In this document: positions 1-10,580 of the stretch, piece after piece | Position numbering within the stretch: position 1 is the stretch's first letter | Layout of the letters: every line of letters begins with the position of its first letter | DNA from: Cladopsammia gracilis | Taxonomy: Eukaryota > Cnidaria > Anthozoa > Scleractinia > Dendrophylliidae | NCBI GenBank assembly: GCA_022457155.1 | Contig: JAJGOT010000752.1 | Coordinates: forward strand, 67,501 to 131,500 | DNA: 64,000 nt | Direction of reading: 5' to 3' | Program-made: the position numbers and the translations under genes | The notes under the pieces: model-generated | Seen by the model: only the letters and a program-made list of their open reading frames with translations | What the model was told of the DNA's origin: nothing | Databases searched by the model: none

Positions 1-387
1 TAGTAGTTTGATTCCATTTGAAATGGTGTGTGAAAAAGTGAGGGGTTTGCTTTGGCCGATTGCAAGAAAGAAGGATTTGATTCGCGTGCGTTCAGCTGCT
101 CTTGTTGCCATTTTTATATGTAATTTGGTCTACGCCTACAAATGTGATGATAATTTGGAAACCGCGAGATAAATTTTTTTAAAAATTTGACAATCTCGAG
201 ATTGGTCGTCAATTTATATGGACTGCAAGTTTCAAGGACATTGAAGATTTGCAAGGCAATAAAATAGGGCCTCCAATGTACCAATTTTTTCCCACAGATT
301 TTGTGTTTACAAGTGAGCGTCTTCATTATTCACGGGTATTGTTTTCAAGTTTCATATGCACGTGCAAAACTTTACTAACAAGAGGCT

Positions 388-840
388 CCGAGCAGCCTAT
401 ACTCATGCGCATGCGTAAGTTAGTTTCATGATATACATGATAAGAAGATGTCCGACATGGCGAAGAGTACTCCTTTCATTCAGTCATCGTTCCTGCAAAC
501 CACGTTGTTTACTATTGATTGTTTTGGAAATGAAGGCTGTACCACAATGAAGGGAATGATTCTTCTAAGTCATATATATACCAAACATGAACATTGCTAA
601 TGTAAGTAGGGTTGTAGGAGACGCTGTCGTGACACTTGAGTAACGCTCTTTTACCGGAAGTGAGAGTAGCCGGAAGTCACTAAACAGGAAGTGTAGTGGT
701 AAAGCTATGAACCGGAAGTGTACAATTTAAAATATGCATGCATAAATTTGCATGCAAAATCGTGACACAAAAAATAAAAATAATAAAAATAACAAGAAAA
801 ACGGAGCCGAAACCTTACCTCATGCCGCTTCGCGCATGAG
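388..840. other. Insertion inside the left arm of the inverted repeat
   Basis: This block has no counterpart in the right arm, so it arrived after the arms formed or was lost from the other side. It holds no convincing ORF. It contains a cluster of GGAAGT motifs at 653-720 and a palindromic ATGCATGCAT-like stretch near 732-745. Confidence 0.55.
653..720 (+). promoter_or_regulatory. Cluster of four ETS/GABP-like motifs
   Basis: ACCGGAAGTG occurs at 653-662 and 711-720, GCCGGAAGTC at 669-678 and ACAGGAAGTG at 684-693, all in the same orientation within 68 bp. ACCGGAAGTG is the classic ETS/GABPA site of metazoan housekeeping promoters. No gene start is seen downstream, so function is inferred only from motif density. 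Confidence 0.35.
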
Positions 841-1800
841 TAAAAAAATTTATTTGCATCGAACAGAACGCTCGATTGCTTTCCGAAGAATTTTCCGAAA
901 CATGCTAATAACTGGCTTGCGTTACGAATAGCAATGACAACAGTACTGATGAAGACAACGTCGGAAACGTCAAGTTTCATCAAGTGCCGGATGCAGAAAT
1001 AACACATTAATGATTGTCTCACTCTGGTTATTTGTTGCAATCGGCGTAGCATCTGTTCCTTATTTAGATATAAAATAGCGCAAAGCAGAATTCTCAGCTA
1101 AAATATAAAGTTGTCACGCTGTTCTTGTGTGTGACATATTAAAGAAACACTGTTTCTGCATTACGTTTATAAATTTCCAAATTGGGATATGTTCTTCTTG
1201 TCCTGCAATTTTAAAGAGACCCTCGGTATGGCTGCATTACAGCGTAATAGCGCAAAATCGAGTGCGTAATGTTATTACAATTCTCAAGCCAGCTATTAGC
1301 ATATTTCGGAAAATTCTTCGGAAAGCAATCGAGCGTTCTGTTCCGATGCAAATAAATTTTTTGCTAAAGTTTTGCACGTGCATATGAAACTCAAAAACAA
1401 TACTCGTGAATAATGAGGACGCTCACTTGTAAACACAAAATCTGCGGGAAAAAATTGGTACATTGGAGGCCCTATTTTATTGCCTTGCATATCTTCAATG
1501 TCCTTGAAACTTGCAAGCCATATAAATTGATGACCAATCTCGAGATTGTCAAATTTTTAAAAAAAATTATCTCGCAGTTTCTAAATTATCATCACATTTG
1601 TAGGCGTAGACCAAATTACATACAAAAATGGCAACAAGAGCAGCTGAACGCACGCGAATCAAATCCTTCTTTCTCGCAATCGGCCAAAGCAAACCCCTCA
1701 CTTTTTCACACACCATTTCAAATGGAATCAAACTATTATGAGATGAAACTGCATCCCCATCGCGCATCATTTTCTTTAGATATTAGCCAATTATGTCGAT

Positions 1801-2250
1801 AGTATGTTTTTCACTGTATTTATAATCCCCAAAACTTCATCCCTAAAAATTTCGAAAACGCTCTCATACATTTCTTTCAAACTTTGTCCAGTTGAAGCCC
1901 ATGGTCTAATCAATTAGTCCACTAGCGGGTTTTACAAAAATTTCTCTTGATCTAGAGAAACTCCGCAACTTGTGAATTTCAGAGGATCACCATTCCGTTG
2001 CCATGGAAGCACCGATGTAAACAAATCCTATACTCCCATAAAGTTCAATGTATTGTGTGTTTGCATGCAAAGTGGCTTGTCTTTTTATACACTACAACAA
2101 AAGATATGGCCCATTAAAATTGAAAGGGTGTGGACTTGAGAAATGGGCACGAGCCTCCTTAACAAGAGACGTGAATTTAGATCAAAAAACCGCATTAACT
2201 ACAATAATTAACGCACGTATCTTGCAATAATAGGATTGTCTTTTTCTTTT
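1801..2250. other. No gene recognised
   Basis: AT-rich sequence between the inverted-repeat element and the Penelope-like tail. Only short shadow ORFs are present. Confidence 0.4.
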
Positions 2251-2664
2251 CCTTGTTTTATTCTTTGTTTTTAGTTGTTTTGTGTTTGAACGTTCTGTCG
2301 GGGGCACTTGGTAAGACGTGCTGGTCCTGTCATTCCGACAGTGACCTATATGATTATTCGGGGGCCCTCGATAGGGAGTTTTCTTTGTTTCAATCATTAA
2401 TTAAGGTTTTTATCACATCATGTATGTTATTTTTAGCGTTAAATTTTTCCTTGTTATTTAGTTCTTTTGTTATGTTACGTAACCTCGTTTTCCTTTGTTT
2501 TTGTAGCTTAATGTATATAAGTCACAACTTGTATAACTTAATCATTGTACATAGTTTTTAGTTTTTAGTTTTTAATTCTTTGTAATTTCTGAAGAAGGCC
2601 GAAGGCCGAAACGTTAAAACCAGTCAGGACCAGTAAGAAGTTCGCCCCATCGGTTTTATATATA
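2251..2664 (+). mobile_element. Penelope-like element 3' terminal remnant
   Basis: The stretch ends at 2589-2615 with CTGAAGA, a GGCC-GAA-GGCC hairpin, then GAAACGTT. This resembles the terminal signature I know from cnidarian Penelope-like elements and the CUGANGA...GAAA core of hammerhead ribozymes, although I could not place a convincing stem I. The open frame at 2253-2561 has a hydrophobic start but matches no protein family I know and is probably non-coding. The assignment rests on the terminal motif and on the ribozyme-like palindrome that follows directly. Confidence 0.45.
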
Positions 2665-2817
2665 TATATGTTTATGGAGGAAAGAAACAAATAAACTACG
2701 CTTTCATCCCGACAAGCCTGTTTCGTGGTTGCCCACTCATCATGAGTGGGCAACCACGAAACAGGCTTGTCGGGATGAAAGCGTAGTTTATTTGTTTCTT
2801 TCCTCCATAAACATATA
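2665..2817. repeat. Perfect 153-bp palindrome (76-bp arms, 1-bp centre)
   Basis: Bases 2665-2740 are an exact reverse complement of 2742-2817, with the single C at 2741 as centre. Symmetry ends at 2664/2818. Each arm carries, pointing outward from the centre, the 3' part of a hammerhead-like motif. A perfect palindrome of this size must be recent or under gene conversion, or be an assembly artefact. Confidence 0.9.
2742..2782 (+). ncRNA. Half of a type I hammerhead ribozyme (Penelope-associated), core broken
   Basis: From 2742 the plus strand reads ATGA, stem II GUGG (2746-2749) closed by CCAC (2754-2757) over a GCAA loop, then GAAAC (2758-2762), a 3-bp stem III ACA/UGU (2761-2763 with 2768-2770) and the cleavage triplet GUC ending at 2771, then the 3' side of stem I. 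The conserved CUGAUGA is damaged at the palindrome centre: C3 is replaced by A and G5 by C. The 5' strand of stem I is displaced to the other arm. The minus strand carries a mirror copy with C3 changed to A. Penelope-like elements are known to carry such ribozymes; self-cleavage here is unlikely as drawn. Confidence 0.5.
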
Positions 2818-2869
2818 CTTCGCTCTACATTAATGTATTGAGCACTGTTTTACGAATATCCAGTTCTAC

Positions 2870-2873
<4 letters not shown>

Positions 2874-2942
<69 letters not shown>

Positions 2943-2957
2943 TTATTTATTTATTTT
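2874..2957. repeat. (TA)n then (TTTA)n microsatellite
   Basis: About 65 bases of alternating TA are followed by roughly five TTTA units. It lies just downstream of the palindrome, a common tail context for Penelope-like insertions. Confidence 0.95.
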
Positions 2958-3744
2958 TTGGTTGATACCCTGAATTCTCCAATGCTTAACTATAAAGGTC
3001 GTACACGCTTAGTGAAATATGGGGAACTGTAGATAAACCGCAAAGTAACCGGCACAAAACGCAAAGAAACGGGGTTTTCCTAAATTGCAAGATCCCATGA
3101 AAACCCTAGAAAAGTTTAATGTTGATTAAAAAACTGTAAATGATGGCAACCGTTCTTTAAATTGAACGTAAACATAAAAGAGTCCTTTTTAAAATAGCTA
3201 AGAGCAATTTACCAATCCTCATACTTGGTGCGTTTTTTACATCAAACATAATATGTTGACGTGTCACAAGTCAAGTATATAGCTCTTTTACCAAAGGTTG
3301 GATAGAAACAGATAAATGATTGACAAAATGTGGCGGCGAGCTAACCTCGAACACGGCCAGCCTTCCGTAATTCCGCTATTGCTTTGCTAACAAACTCATT
3401 GTGCAATCTAGCAGACTTATTGTTAAGGAGCTTAACCTTACTAGGTTCCACAAGGAAGGGTAACTAATAGTCGTCTCTAATGACATCTAATATAAAACTT
3501 GACACACCAATATGTTCAAAAAAGTTCCGTTCCTCTTCAAATTTCCTTAAACCGTATTGAAAGCAGTGCTTAGATTCTGGCACTCATATTAGACATATAC
3601 CTCAGAAAGCTCGTGTTCCAAAACAGTGATCAGATGGGTGATTACTTTGGTGCCGTTCCTAATGTAGCGTTTCCTGTTGGTGTGGGATAGAAGGAACCTG
3701 CTGAATAGCCATGATGGCCGGCGGGAGAGGTCCAACCTGATCTG
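2958..3744. other. No gene recognised
   Basis: Unassigned sequence. Its reverse strand downstream of the zinc knuckle at 3745-3786 stays partly open and may be more of the same decayed retroelement, but nothing can be named. Confidence 0.35.
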
Positions 3745-3786
3745 CCAATCTCTTGCCCAATGACCGTACCGGAAGCATTTGAAGCA
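3745..3786 (-). pseudogene. Gag-type CCHC zinc-knuckle scrap
   Basis: Translated on the minus strand, this stretch gives CFKC-x4-H-x4-W, the retroelement zinc knuckle C-x2-C-x4-H-x4-C with the last cysteine replaced by tryptophan (TGG). Residues GHWARD between H and the last position are typical of retroelement nucleocapsid domains. Flanking sequence is too decayed to tell a DIRS, Gypsy or other source. Confidence 0.4.
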
Positions 3787-3911
3787 GCAAAACTTGAAAC
3801 TTGGAATAGATTCTAAACAGACTGTGAGGGTGGGTGGGCGGGAATGTAATGCGTTATAAACTCGATTAGTTCTGCGAGAGAGAGAGGGAGAATGAATTGT
3901 GATTCACTTTT

Positions 3912-4105
3912 AGGCCCCGTCCACACGTATCCCGATATTTTTGAATCCGCAACTTTTTTGTTACGGATTAAAAAATATTCGCGTCCACACGTAGCGTATT
4001 CGAATCGTATTTGCCCGAATTCGCCGGATTCGTGTGGACGGAAGGCCAATCCGCAACAAAAAAGTTGCGGATTCAAAAATATCCGTATACGTGTGGACGG
4101 GGCCT
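3912..4105. mobile_element. 194-bp MITE with AGGCCCCGTCCACACG termini
   Basis: AGGCCCCGTCCACACGTAT at the left is matched by its reverse complement at the right end (ATACGTGTGGACGGGGCCT), and the subterminal TTTTTGAATCCGCAAC is also mirrored. An internal partial inverted copy lies near 3980-4040. The overlapping open frames on both strands are shadows of the symmetry. Superfamily not determined. Confidence 0.85.
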
Positions 4106-4212
4106 TGTATACACATCTGAAACAATGGAATAACAGACAAAACAATAGAAGCACGCTGAGGCGTGCAAACCTCGCAATCTTAAGAAACATCTTGTTACAC
4201 GTGAAAATACAT

Positions 4213-6583
4213 TGATAAGGAATGTCGCTTTAAAAAACACGAGTTAAGGAAGCTCTCAAACCAAAAACACAGAGATCCTTTAAATATTGATATGCGAGAG
4301 AGGTATCATATTGTTTTAACGGAATACAAAAAAATTGTTATGCAAAAAAAGAACTGAATACTACAATTCAAAGATTATCGAACTTCAGGAAACCACTGAA
4401 AACCCGGATCAAAAAAATTTTTGGCAGTGTTTAAAATCAATGGATGATACTCGAAAAGACAAAGATGATCTTCCATTGGTCTCAGAGGAATGCTGGCTTC
4501 AACATTTCCACTCACTTCATTCAAATGAACCTTTAAATTCTGCACAACAGACAATAATCAATGAACTACAACAACTCGAGAGTCGGAAAAATCAGTTGTG
4601 TTCTTTGGATTACTTAATCACCGAAAATGAAATACTTGTAGCTGCGAAAAGATTAAAAAATGATAAATCGTCTTTTTCAGACAAAATAAAAAATGAAATG
4701 ATTAAAGCTAGCCTTCACGACATGATGCCGGTATATCACTTTTTAATACAATTCTCAATCTAGGAACAATGCCTCAAACTTGGTGTGGCGGCCTTGTTAC
4801 ACCAATATATAAATCAGGAGGAAAAAGTGATCCATCAAATTATCGAGGAATTTGTGTTTCAAGCTGTTTGGGAAAATTGCTCTGTTCTTTTCTTAACCAA
4901 AGACTCCTTGAGCATGTTTACTCTCATAATATACTCCACAATTCTCAGATTGGATTTTTGCCCAAAAATCGTACAGCAGACCATGTCCTCACACTGAGAA
5001 CCTTAGTAGATAAATATGTGCATCAACATAATGAAAAAATATATGCTTGTTTTGCAGATTTCAAAAAAGCTTTTGACTTGGTCTGGCATGACGGACTCTT
5101 GTACAAGCTATTACAAATTAATGTGGGAGGTCGCTTTTACAATTTAATAAAAAATTTGTACTCAAACTCTACATGTTCCGTAAAAATTGGAAAAAGCCAA
5201 ACACGACCCTTTCAATACGCAAGAGGTGTACGCCAAGGTTGTATTTTAAGCCCGTTGCTATATAACCTCTATGTTAACAACATACCACATTCGTTCGAAA
5301 ATATTTTATCGGATCCTTTTGTTCTACCAAATGACACAAAATTAAATTCACTTTTATATGCAGATGATTTAGTCATACTTTCAAGATCCAAAACAGGACT
5401 GCAAACTTGTCTTGATAAGCTATCATCCTATTGCAACTCGTGGATGTTCAATCCACGAGTTGCAAAAAGACCAAAGTTATAATCTTTCAGAAACGTGCTA
5501 AGAAATGTACTGAGTCCAGTTTTCACATAGGCAATAAAATGATTGAAATCGTCCAAAACTACACTTATCTAGGGTCTGTAATCTCTTCAACGGGTAGCTT
5601 TTCAATGGCACTTGACCAGTTAAAAGAGAAGGCCCTTCACGCTCTTTTCAGTCTAAGAAAACATACAAATTTCAGTAAATTGTCCCCATTCCTAGCAAGT
5701 AAAATCTTTGACACGATGATCTCCCCAATTTTGACATACAACAGCGAAGTCTGGGGTGTGTACGCAAAACAGGATTTTAAGTCTTGGGACAGTTCGCAGA
5801 TTGAAAAAATCCATTTACAATTCTGCAAGCGTTATCTAGAAGTAAGCAATAAGACATCAAATGTGGCACGTAGAGCTGAACTTGGAAGGTTTCCTCTTAT
5901 TATAGCCATTAATCAGAAAATAATTAATTATACCTTATATCTTCAAAGTAAGGACAATAACTCTACTGTTAAACAGATCTTTTTAATGTCAGCAGATCTT
6001 TACTCTTCTGGTAAAAATAGCTTCTACTCTAATCTTATAAGGATATCCGAATTCTATGATTTGCCTGATTTTGACCCTATTTTCTTAACTGACACTAAAA
6101 TCAAACATTATGTAAACTAAATGCAACAAAAATATATCCTATATTGGTCTATGTTGGCGTCATACCATTCAACACTCTAAGAAACTCGAATTCTATAATA
6201 TCTTTAAGAACGAATATATGTCTTCTCATTACTTAGACCTTACAAGGAAATCAAATGACAGAAAACAATTAGTAAAATTTCGTATAAGTAATCATAAATT
6301 AATGATTGAAATTGGTAGATATGAACAAATCACAAGAGATGATAGATTGTGCCCTACTTGTGGAGGTAATGAAATTGAAGATGAAATTCACTTCCTTTTT
6401 CATTGTCCTAAATACTCAATTCTTAGGGACGGATTTTATAGGAAAATAGGGTATCACCTACCAAATATAAAACAGTTATCTCCTTCAGAAGTAACCAATG
6501 AATTAATGAACTCTCGTAATTATTTTGTAAATATTCAATTATTGAAATTCATTCTTTCATGCTTAGATTTCCGCAATAATTAA
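4213..6583 (+). pseudogene. LINE ORF2: reverse transcriptase, frameshifted
   Basis: Catalyses target-primed reverse transcription in intact relatives. The first segment (4213-4763) is the linker; it is broken by a 1-nt shift near 4352 and another near 4738. The RT core is at 4769-5482, with the IYKSG fingers region, motif A ADFKKAFD, VRQGCILSP and the catalytic YADD near 5360. A template-switch hairpin at 5431-5465 wrecks the frame after YADD, and reading resumes in another frame to 6120. A final segment at 6218-6583 carries CPTC-x(9)-H-x4-C, the usual LINE C-terminal zinc motif. With no endonuclease and several frameshifts it is inactive. Clade placement within the Jockey/CR1 group is a guess. 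Confidence 0.85.
5431..5465. repeat. 15-bp perfect hairpin inside LINE RT
   Basis: TTGCAACTCGTGGAT (5431-5445) is followed after 5 bases by its exact reverse complement (5451-5465). The inverted copy replaces the codons expected here and shifts the frame, as a local template switch would. Confidence 0.85.
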
Positions 6584-6723
6584 ATTATCAATCCAGACTG
6601 ATGTATCTTAATTGTACTTTCCCTTTCTTTGTTATACTATTGTAATTTTATTTTGTTATGTTGTAATGCTTTGCAATACTGTAAGGATTTATAGTCATGC
6701 AAATAAAGCTACTTGTTGTTGTT

Positions 6724-7656
6724 GTCGGTACACGGATAATCACGGCAATTGTCCTTACTGGGCCAAAAAGGGATACTGTACTAGCGGCCAATGGCAAGGA
6801 TTCATGAAGAATGGCTGTAAGAAGAGCTGTTTCTGTAAAGGTAAGAAACACGGGGCAAGCTTTGCGTCATACGCGGTGGATTATAGTATTTATAGGTTCT
6901 GTATTGAAAGGGATATGGCGCGTTAGATAACCGTGTTGCGATTTTGAGTCTGTCATGTCTTCTATCCATTGGCAAACCTCAGACTCGAGATGTTTCATAT
7001 TTTCTAAGTTGACATTCGATTTGGAATTCGAAGGTCGCAAGTTTTTTAGTCATGCAATGGCATCATGCAAAAGTACTGCTGAAGAGGTTTCACTTGAATG
7101 GTCACACCATAGGATTTCATCAACAGACTTAAAAGTTAGAACAAATGGTACCATGCAAAAGTACTGCTGAAGAGGTTTCATTTGAATGGTCACACCATAG
7201 GATTTCGTCCACAGACTCAAAGGTTAGAACTACACACGTCTCTATGATAAGTCTGTGAGTGTATGGGTTAATGTGTACATGTATTGACGAATGCTTGGTA
7301 TGGCATCTAGATCTAACAATTTTGATTAGAGACCAGGCTAAGGGAGAGTCTTAAAGGATATTTTTTAAAATGAAAACATGTTCTCACTGTCTAATTCGAG
7401 GTAACTATCAACATAGGTTACAGTACCGCAGAGTTTAAAGTGGAATGGTTTATTAAACTTTGTAATCTGAACGCGAAACGGATTAAGTACATATTCTTAT
7501 TTTTCATTATTTCTTTGTTGCTTAGAAACTTGCAATGACAAGAAAAGGAACTGTCAATCCTGGGCACAAAGCCACTGCAATGACAGAAGATACCAAGTAT
7601 GGATGTCCACAAACTGCAAGAAAAGCTGTAAAAAATGTTTAAACGTCATAACCTAA
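6724..7656 (+). CDS. ShKT-domain gene, last two exons (first domain lacks Cys1)
   Basis: Two exons each encode one ShKT domain, the compact six-cysteine fold of sea-anemone potassium-channel toxins that is also common in cnidarian matrix and venom proteins. Exon A (about 6724-6840) has five of six cysteines; the codon at the Cys1 position (6729-6731) is TAC (Tyr) where TGC would be expected, so the Cys1-Cys6 disulfide cannot form. It ends at a GTAAG donor (6841) in phase 1. Exon B (7526-7653, stop TAA 7654-7656) starts after TTGCTTAG, continues in phase 1 and has all six cysteines and the central Trp-Ala. The acceptor of exon A seems displaced by the LINE tail ending at 6722. Upstream exons are not visible. 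It is either the 3' end of a secreted ShKT protein or a decaying copy. Confidence 0.75.
7064..7239 (+). repeat. 88-bp tandem duplication in the ShKT intron
   Basis: CATGCAAAAGTACTGCTGAA begins at 7064 and again at 7152, and the following ~75 bases match with few changes. It sits in the intron between the two ShKT exons. Confidence 0.85.
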
Positions 7657-7687
7657 AGTTAAAAATTTTTTCTTTATTGTATAAATA

Positions 7688-7936
7688 CAGTGGAAGCTCT
7701 CTTTACGGACACCTCCTTTATACGGTCAGTTCTCTTGGTCCCGAAGACAAATTCATAAAATCTCTATAGTATAGACACCTCTATAGTACGGACACCTTTA
7801 TAGTACGGACACCTTTATAGTACACCTCTATGGTACGGACACCTCTATAGGACGGACACTTCTATAGTACGGACACCTCTATAGTATGGACACTTGGGTG
7901 TGTGCCTTTGGTTTCCGTATAAAGGAGGTCCGACTG
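7688..7936. mobile_element. Tigger/pogo-like MITE with internal tandem array
   Basis: The ends CAGTGGAAGCTCTC and GGTCCGACTG resemble Tigger/pogo termini, and both are flanked by TA (7686-7687, 7937-7938), the Tc1/mariner-pogo target duplication. Between about 7763 and 7895 lies a tandem array of an approximately 17-bp unit (CTCTATAGTACGGACAC and variants). Non-coding. Confidence 0.7.
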
Positions 7937-7939
7937 TAA

Positions 7940-8349
7940 ACAATATGAACAGTGAAAATAAAGAGGCTGAAGAAAATTAAGACCAGAGTTGTGAAGCTAA
8001 TCACACAGACGTAAGTTGGATCAGACGTACAGAACACTACTGAAGAAAAACAACACGAAGGCAAACGCAAACTACTTTTGACACCGTCTGTTTATCCCTA
8101 ACTCCCAGAAGTGACAAAATTCAAAATTCAAGTAAGCTTGAAGCTAAGCCCCCCCAAGTAAGCTTGCACGCAGGCTACTGTCCCATCCCTGTTCAGTACA
8201 CTATTCACTGTGCCTGTTGCAAGTGCCCATGAGGTTGCCTCGCAGGATGTCAAAAGAGAGAAATAGCGATAGGGACTTCCCCATCTAAGGTAAGGCAAAG
8301 TCTTCACAAGTCTAATGGCTCACAACTGCCGGAGCTTAAACCGGTTTCC
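7940..8349. other. No gene recognised
   Basis: Unassigned sequence between two MITEs; no open frame worth naming. Confidence 0.4.
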
Positions 8350-8922
8350 TTAAAGGGAGGGTTTCACGATTCGGCGCATGTGCAAGCTATGACGCAAACC
8401 ATTTAATTTCATTGTTTAGACCAATTGGAAGCGAGTGGATAACTCCGGCGGGAAATTTGCCCGTGAAAATGTCGCGGTCAGTCAGCTGATTGAATAGATG
8501 ATGATAGATGGTTTTCACTCACGTGACCTTCAGTCCTGTGGGACTCAAGTGACAAAGGCCATGGCAGCCATGTTGGTGCACATAACAAAAGAAGTTCATT
8601 AAGATTCTTTTGTAGGTGTGCACCACTTGGCAGCCGTGACGTAACGTGAAAACCACCTACACATACCCATATGCGCCATGAAAGCCACCAGAGCGAAGAA
8701 TAAATCCTTCAGGTCAAAGGTTTTATTCAGTGTTGACTTTGTCGGTGTAATCCGTTGAAATTTTCTGTGAATTGTGGTCCTCCTTCGCTTTCTTTGGAGA
8801 AATTATAGTATGTGATTATTGAAGTAAATGTGAGTGGTTTTTTAACCGATAAAATTGGTAAAAAAGCGAATAAAGCATTTTAATCTGTGCACATGCGCCG
8901 AACAGTAAAACCACCCCTTTAA
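8350..8922. mobile_element. TTAA-flanked MITE (piggyBac-type target site)
   Basis: TTAA at 8350-8353 and 8919-8922 flank inverted ends that match over about 34 bases (AGGG-(A/G)-(G/T)-GGTTT...CGGCGCATGTGC). A TTAA duplication is the hallmark of piggyBac-type transposition. No transposase is present. A second short inverted-repeat element is nested at about 8509-8656. Confidence 0.75.
8509..8656. mobile_element. Nested short inverted-repeat element
   Basis: GGTTTTCACTCACGTGAC at the left is mirrored imperfectly by GTGACGTAACGTGAAAACC at the right. It lies wholly inside the TTAA MITE and so is younger than it. Confidence 0.6.
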
Positions 8923-8940
8923 CATGAAGCGACTGAGAGT

Positions 8941-8995
8941 ATAACTCCCCCCTCCCCCTCCCCTCCCCCTCCCCTCCCCCTCCCCTCCCCCTCCT
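8941..8995. repeat. Pyrimidine-rich (CCCCT)n low-complexity tract
   Basis: About 50 bases of nearly pure C and T on the plus strand in CCCCT/CCCCCT units. Confidence 0.9.
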
Positions 8996-9592
8996 GGGTA
9001 ATGAGATGCTAGTCTATCGCAAGGTTATCCCCCAGCATTATGTCGCCGGTATCCATTAATTCACCGGTATATAGAGAGACTACATGGAGCAAAGTTTCCT
9101 GCGTAAGGAAACAACACAGGTCCGACGCGCTAGCCACTAGACCACCGCGCACCCGCAACCAAGGGTGCCATGCAAATGGTACACTCCAGAATCAAACGAC
9201 ATAAAAGCTGAATAACATCCCCAAAAAGTCTGTTAAAATCAGAACTAAGTAAATACCTTGTAACTAAGTAAATACCTTAATTAATTAATTTTTTTTCCTT
9301 TTTCTCATTGGAAAAATGCATCGGTAGGTTATTTTCTAATCATTGCAATTTGTTGTTTGGTTTTATTTTTCGCATATGTTTAAAAAATGCGGGAGCACTC
9401 TGTGCATAATCAAGCGGTACCAAATCCCATGGGCTGCATATTGGATATTATTATCAGCAGCCATTATAGCTTATTGTTAATAGTGTTAAATGTTATTTGT
9501 TTTTTGACAGTACTTACCACTCTTTTTCCTTTTGATATTAATTTATGCATTTCTTGTGCAGCTTGTGACATTTTAACAGATTTCTTTCTGAC

Positions 9593-10580
9593 ATGCAATT
9601 CAATAATAAGGAATACACGGATTTTAAATTATTATCTTTAAATGTTCGATGGATTCGTTCAGCCACAAAGAGGAAAGCTCTTTTTATGTGGTTGAAAGAA
9701 CAGAAAGCGGATATAATTTTTTTGCAAGAAACTTACAGCACACCAGAAGTCGAAGACTTTTGGAGAACACAATGGCACGGTAAGCTTTTCTTTTCACATG
9801 GTTCTAATCATAGTTGTGGAGTAATGGTTTTGGTTAGAGGAGATTTAGAATTTAATTTGATTTCTATTAAGACGGATAATGAAGGGCGTTATATTTTATT
9901 AGAAGCTGAGGTACAGGGTTCAATTTTTTTGTTTTTGAATGTCTATCTCCCCAACAAAGTTCAGGAACAGTGTCGTTTTATTGAAAATTTGAACTGTATA
10001 ATTGATGATGTTGTTAGTGATAAGGAACTTAAGTTGGTTGTGGGAGGAGATTTTAACATTACATTAGAGTCGGATCTTGATTGTTCGGGGGGCAACCCGA
10101 TTCAAAAGGCTTCAGTTAAAAGTATTCAAGATTTGTGTCTTGATTTTGACCTAGTTGATATTTGGAGAATTCGAAATCCTACAACGAAACGTTTTACCGG
10201 CCTGGAGGCAAAAAAATCCCTTTATTCAGAGAAGGTTAGACTACTGGTTAATTAGCGATGTCTGTCAAGAAGATATAGAAAAAACTGACATTATTCCGTC
10301 AATTAATTCTGACCATTCTGCGATTTTTCTTCATATCAATAACATAGAGAAGCAAAAACATGGCCCTTCGTTTTGGAAATTTAATGCTAGCTTACTTGAT
10401 GATGAGAATTTTGTAGTTTTAATCAACCGAAGTGTACCGGTTTGGCTAGATGAATTTAAAGAGGTGATCGATAAAAGAGTTCTATGGGATTTAATTAAGT
10501 ATAAGATAAGACAGGTGACGATAAAATATAGCAAAGAAAAGGCTCGACAAAGAAGGAAAAAACATTTGATAAGGTCTTGA
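9593..10580 (+). pseudogene. LINE ORF2, AP-like endonuclease domain
   Basis: The endonuclease nicks target DNA to prime reverse transcription. Visible exonuclease-endonuclease-phosphatase motifs in order are LNVR near the start, LQETY (catalytic Glu), the GGDFN block and, in the next frame, SDHSAIF (catalytic Asp-His) near 10308-10330. A frameshift near 10200-10230 splits the domain between two frames (9593-10255 and 10155-10580). The domain is otherwise well preserved and close in sequence to the endonuclease of the minus-strand LINE at 22.6-24.5 kb. Confidence 0.9.

Larger units (their letters stand above)
1..1800. mobile_element. Large inverted-repeat (foldback-type) element, left arm cut by window start
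   Basis: Bases 1-387 are the near-identical reverse complement of about 1368-1752, and 841-922 of about 1284-1367. Read together this is one inverted repeat with arms of about 470 bp around a spacer at 923-1283. The left arm is interrupted by about 450 bp (388-840) absent from the right arm. The right arm continues past 1752, so the left end lies outside the window. No transposase is visible; open frames in the two arms are mirror images and not genes. The family is unknown; a foldback or non-autonomous DNA transposon is the likely class. Confidence 0.75.
4211..6722 (+). mobile_element. 5'-truncated non-LTR retrotransposon (Jockey/CR1/RTEX-like)
   Basis: Coding similarity starts abruptly at 4213 in the linker after the endonuclease (DKEC motif) and runs through reverse transcriptase and a C-terminal zinc motif to about 6583. 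A roughly 140-bp 3' untranslated tail ends in AATAAAGC and a TTG/TGT microsatellite at 6709-6724, as expected for LINEs with short-repeat tails. No clear target-site duplication was found. The 3' end stops exactly at the first ShKT exon. Confidence 0.85.

Noticed and set aside
2253..2561. Secreted or membrane protein with signal-like start
   Set aside because: Hydrophobic run arises from T-rich DNA before a Penelope-like terminus; no family match or splice context.
2838..3032. 64-codon frame with repeated Tyr-Ile
   Set aside because: It is a translation of the TA microsatellite.
3813..4215. Long open frames on both strands
   Set aside because: They mirror each other across the 194-bp MITE and reflect its inverted repeats.
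6612..6926. 104-codon ORF with hydrophobic N-terminus and ShKT domain
   Set aside because: The N-terminal part is LINE 3' tail, not a signal peptide; only the ShKT exon is real.
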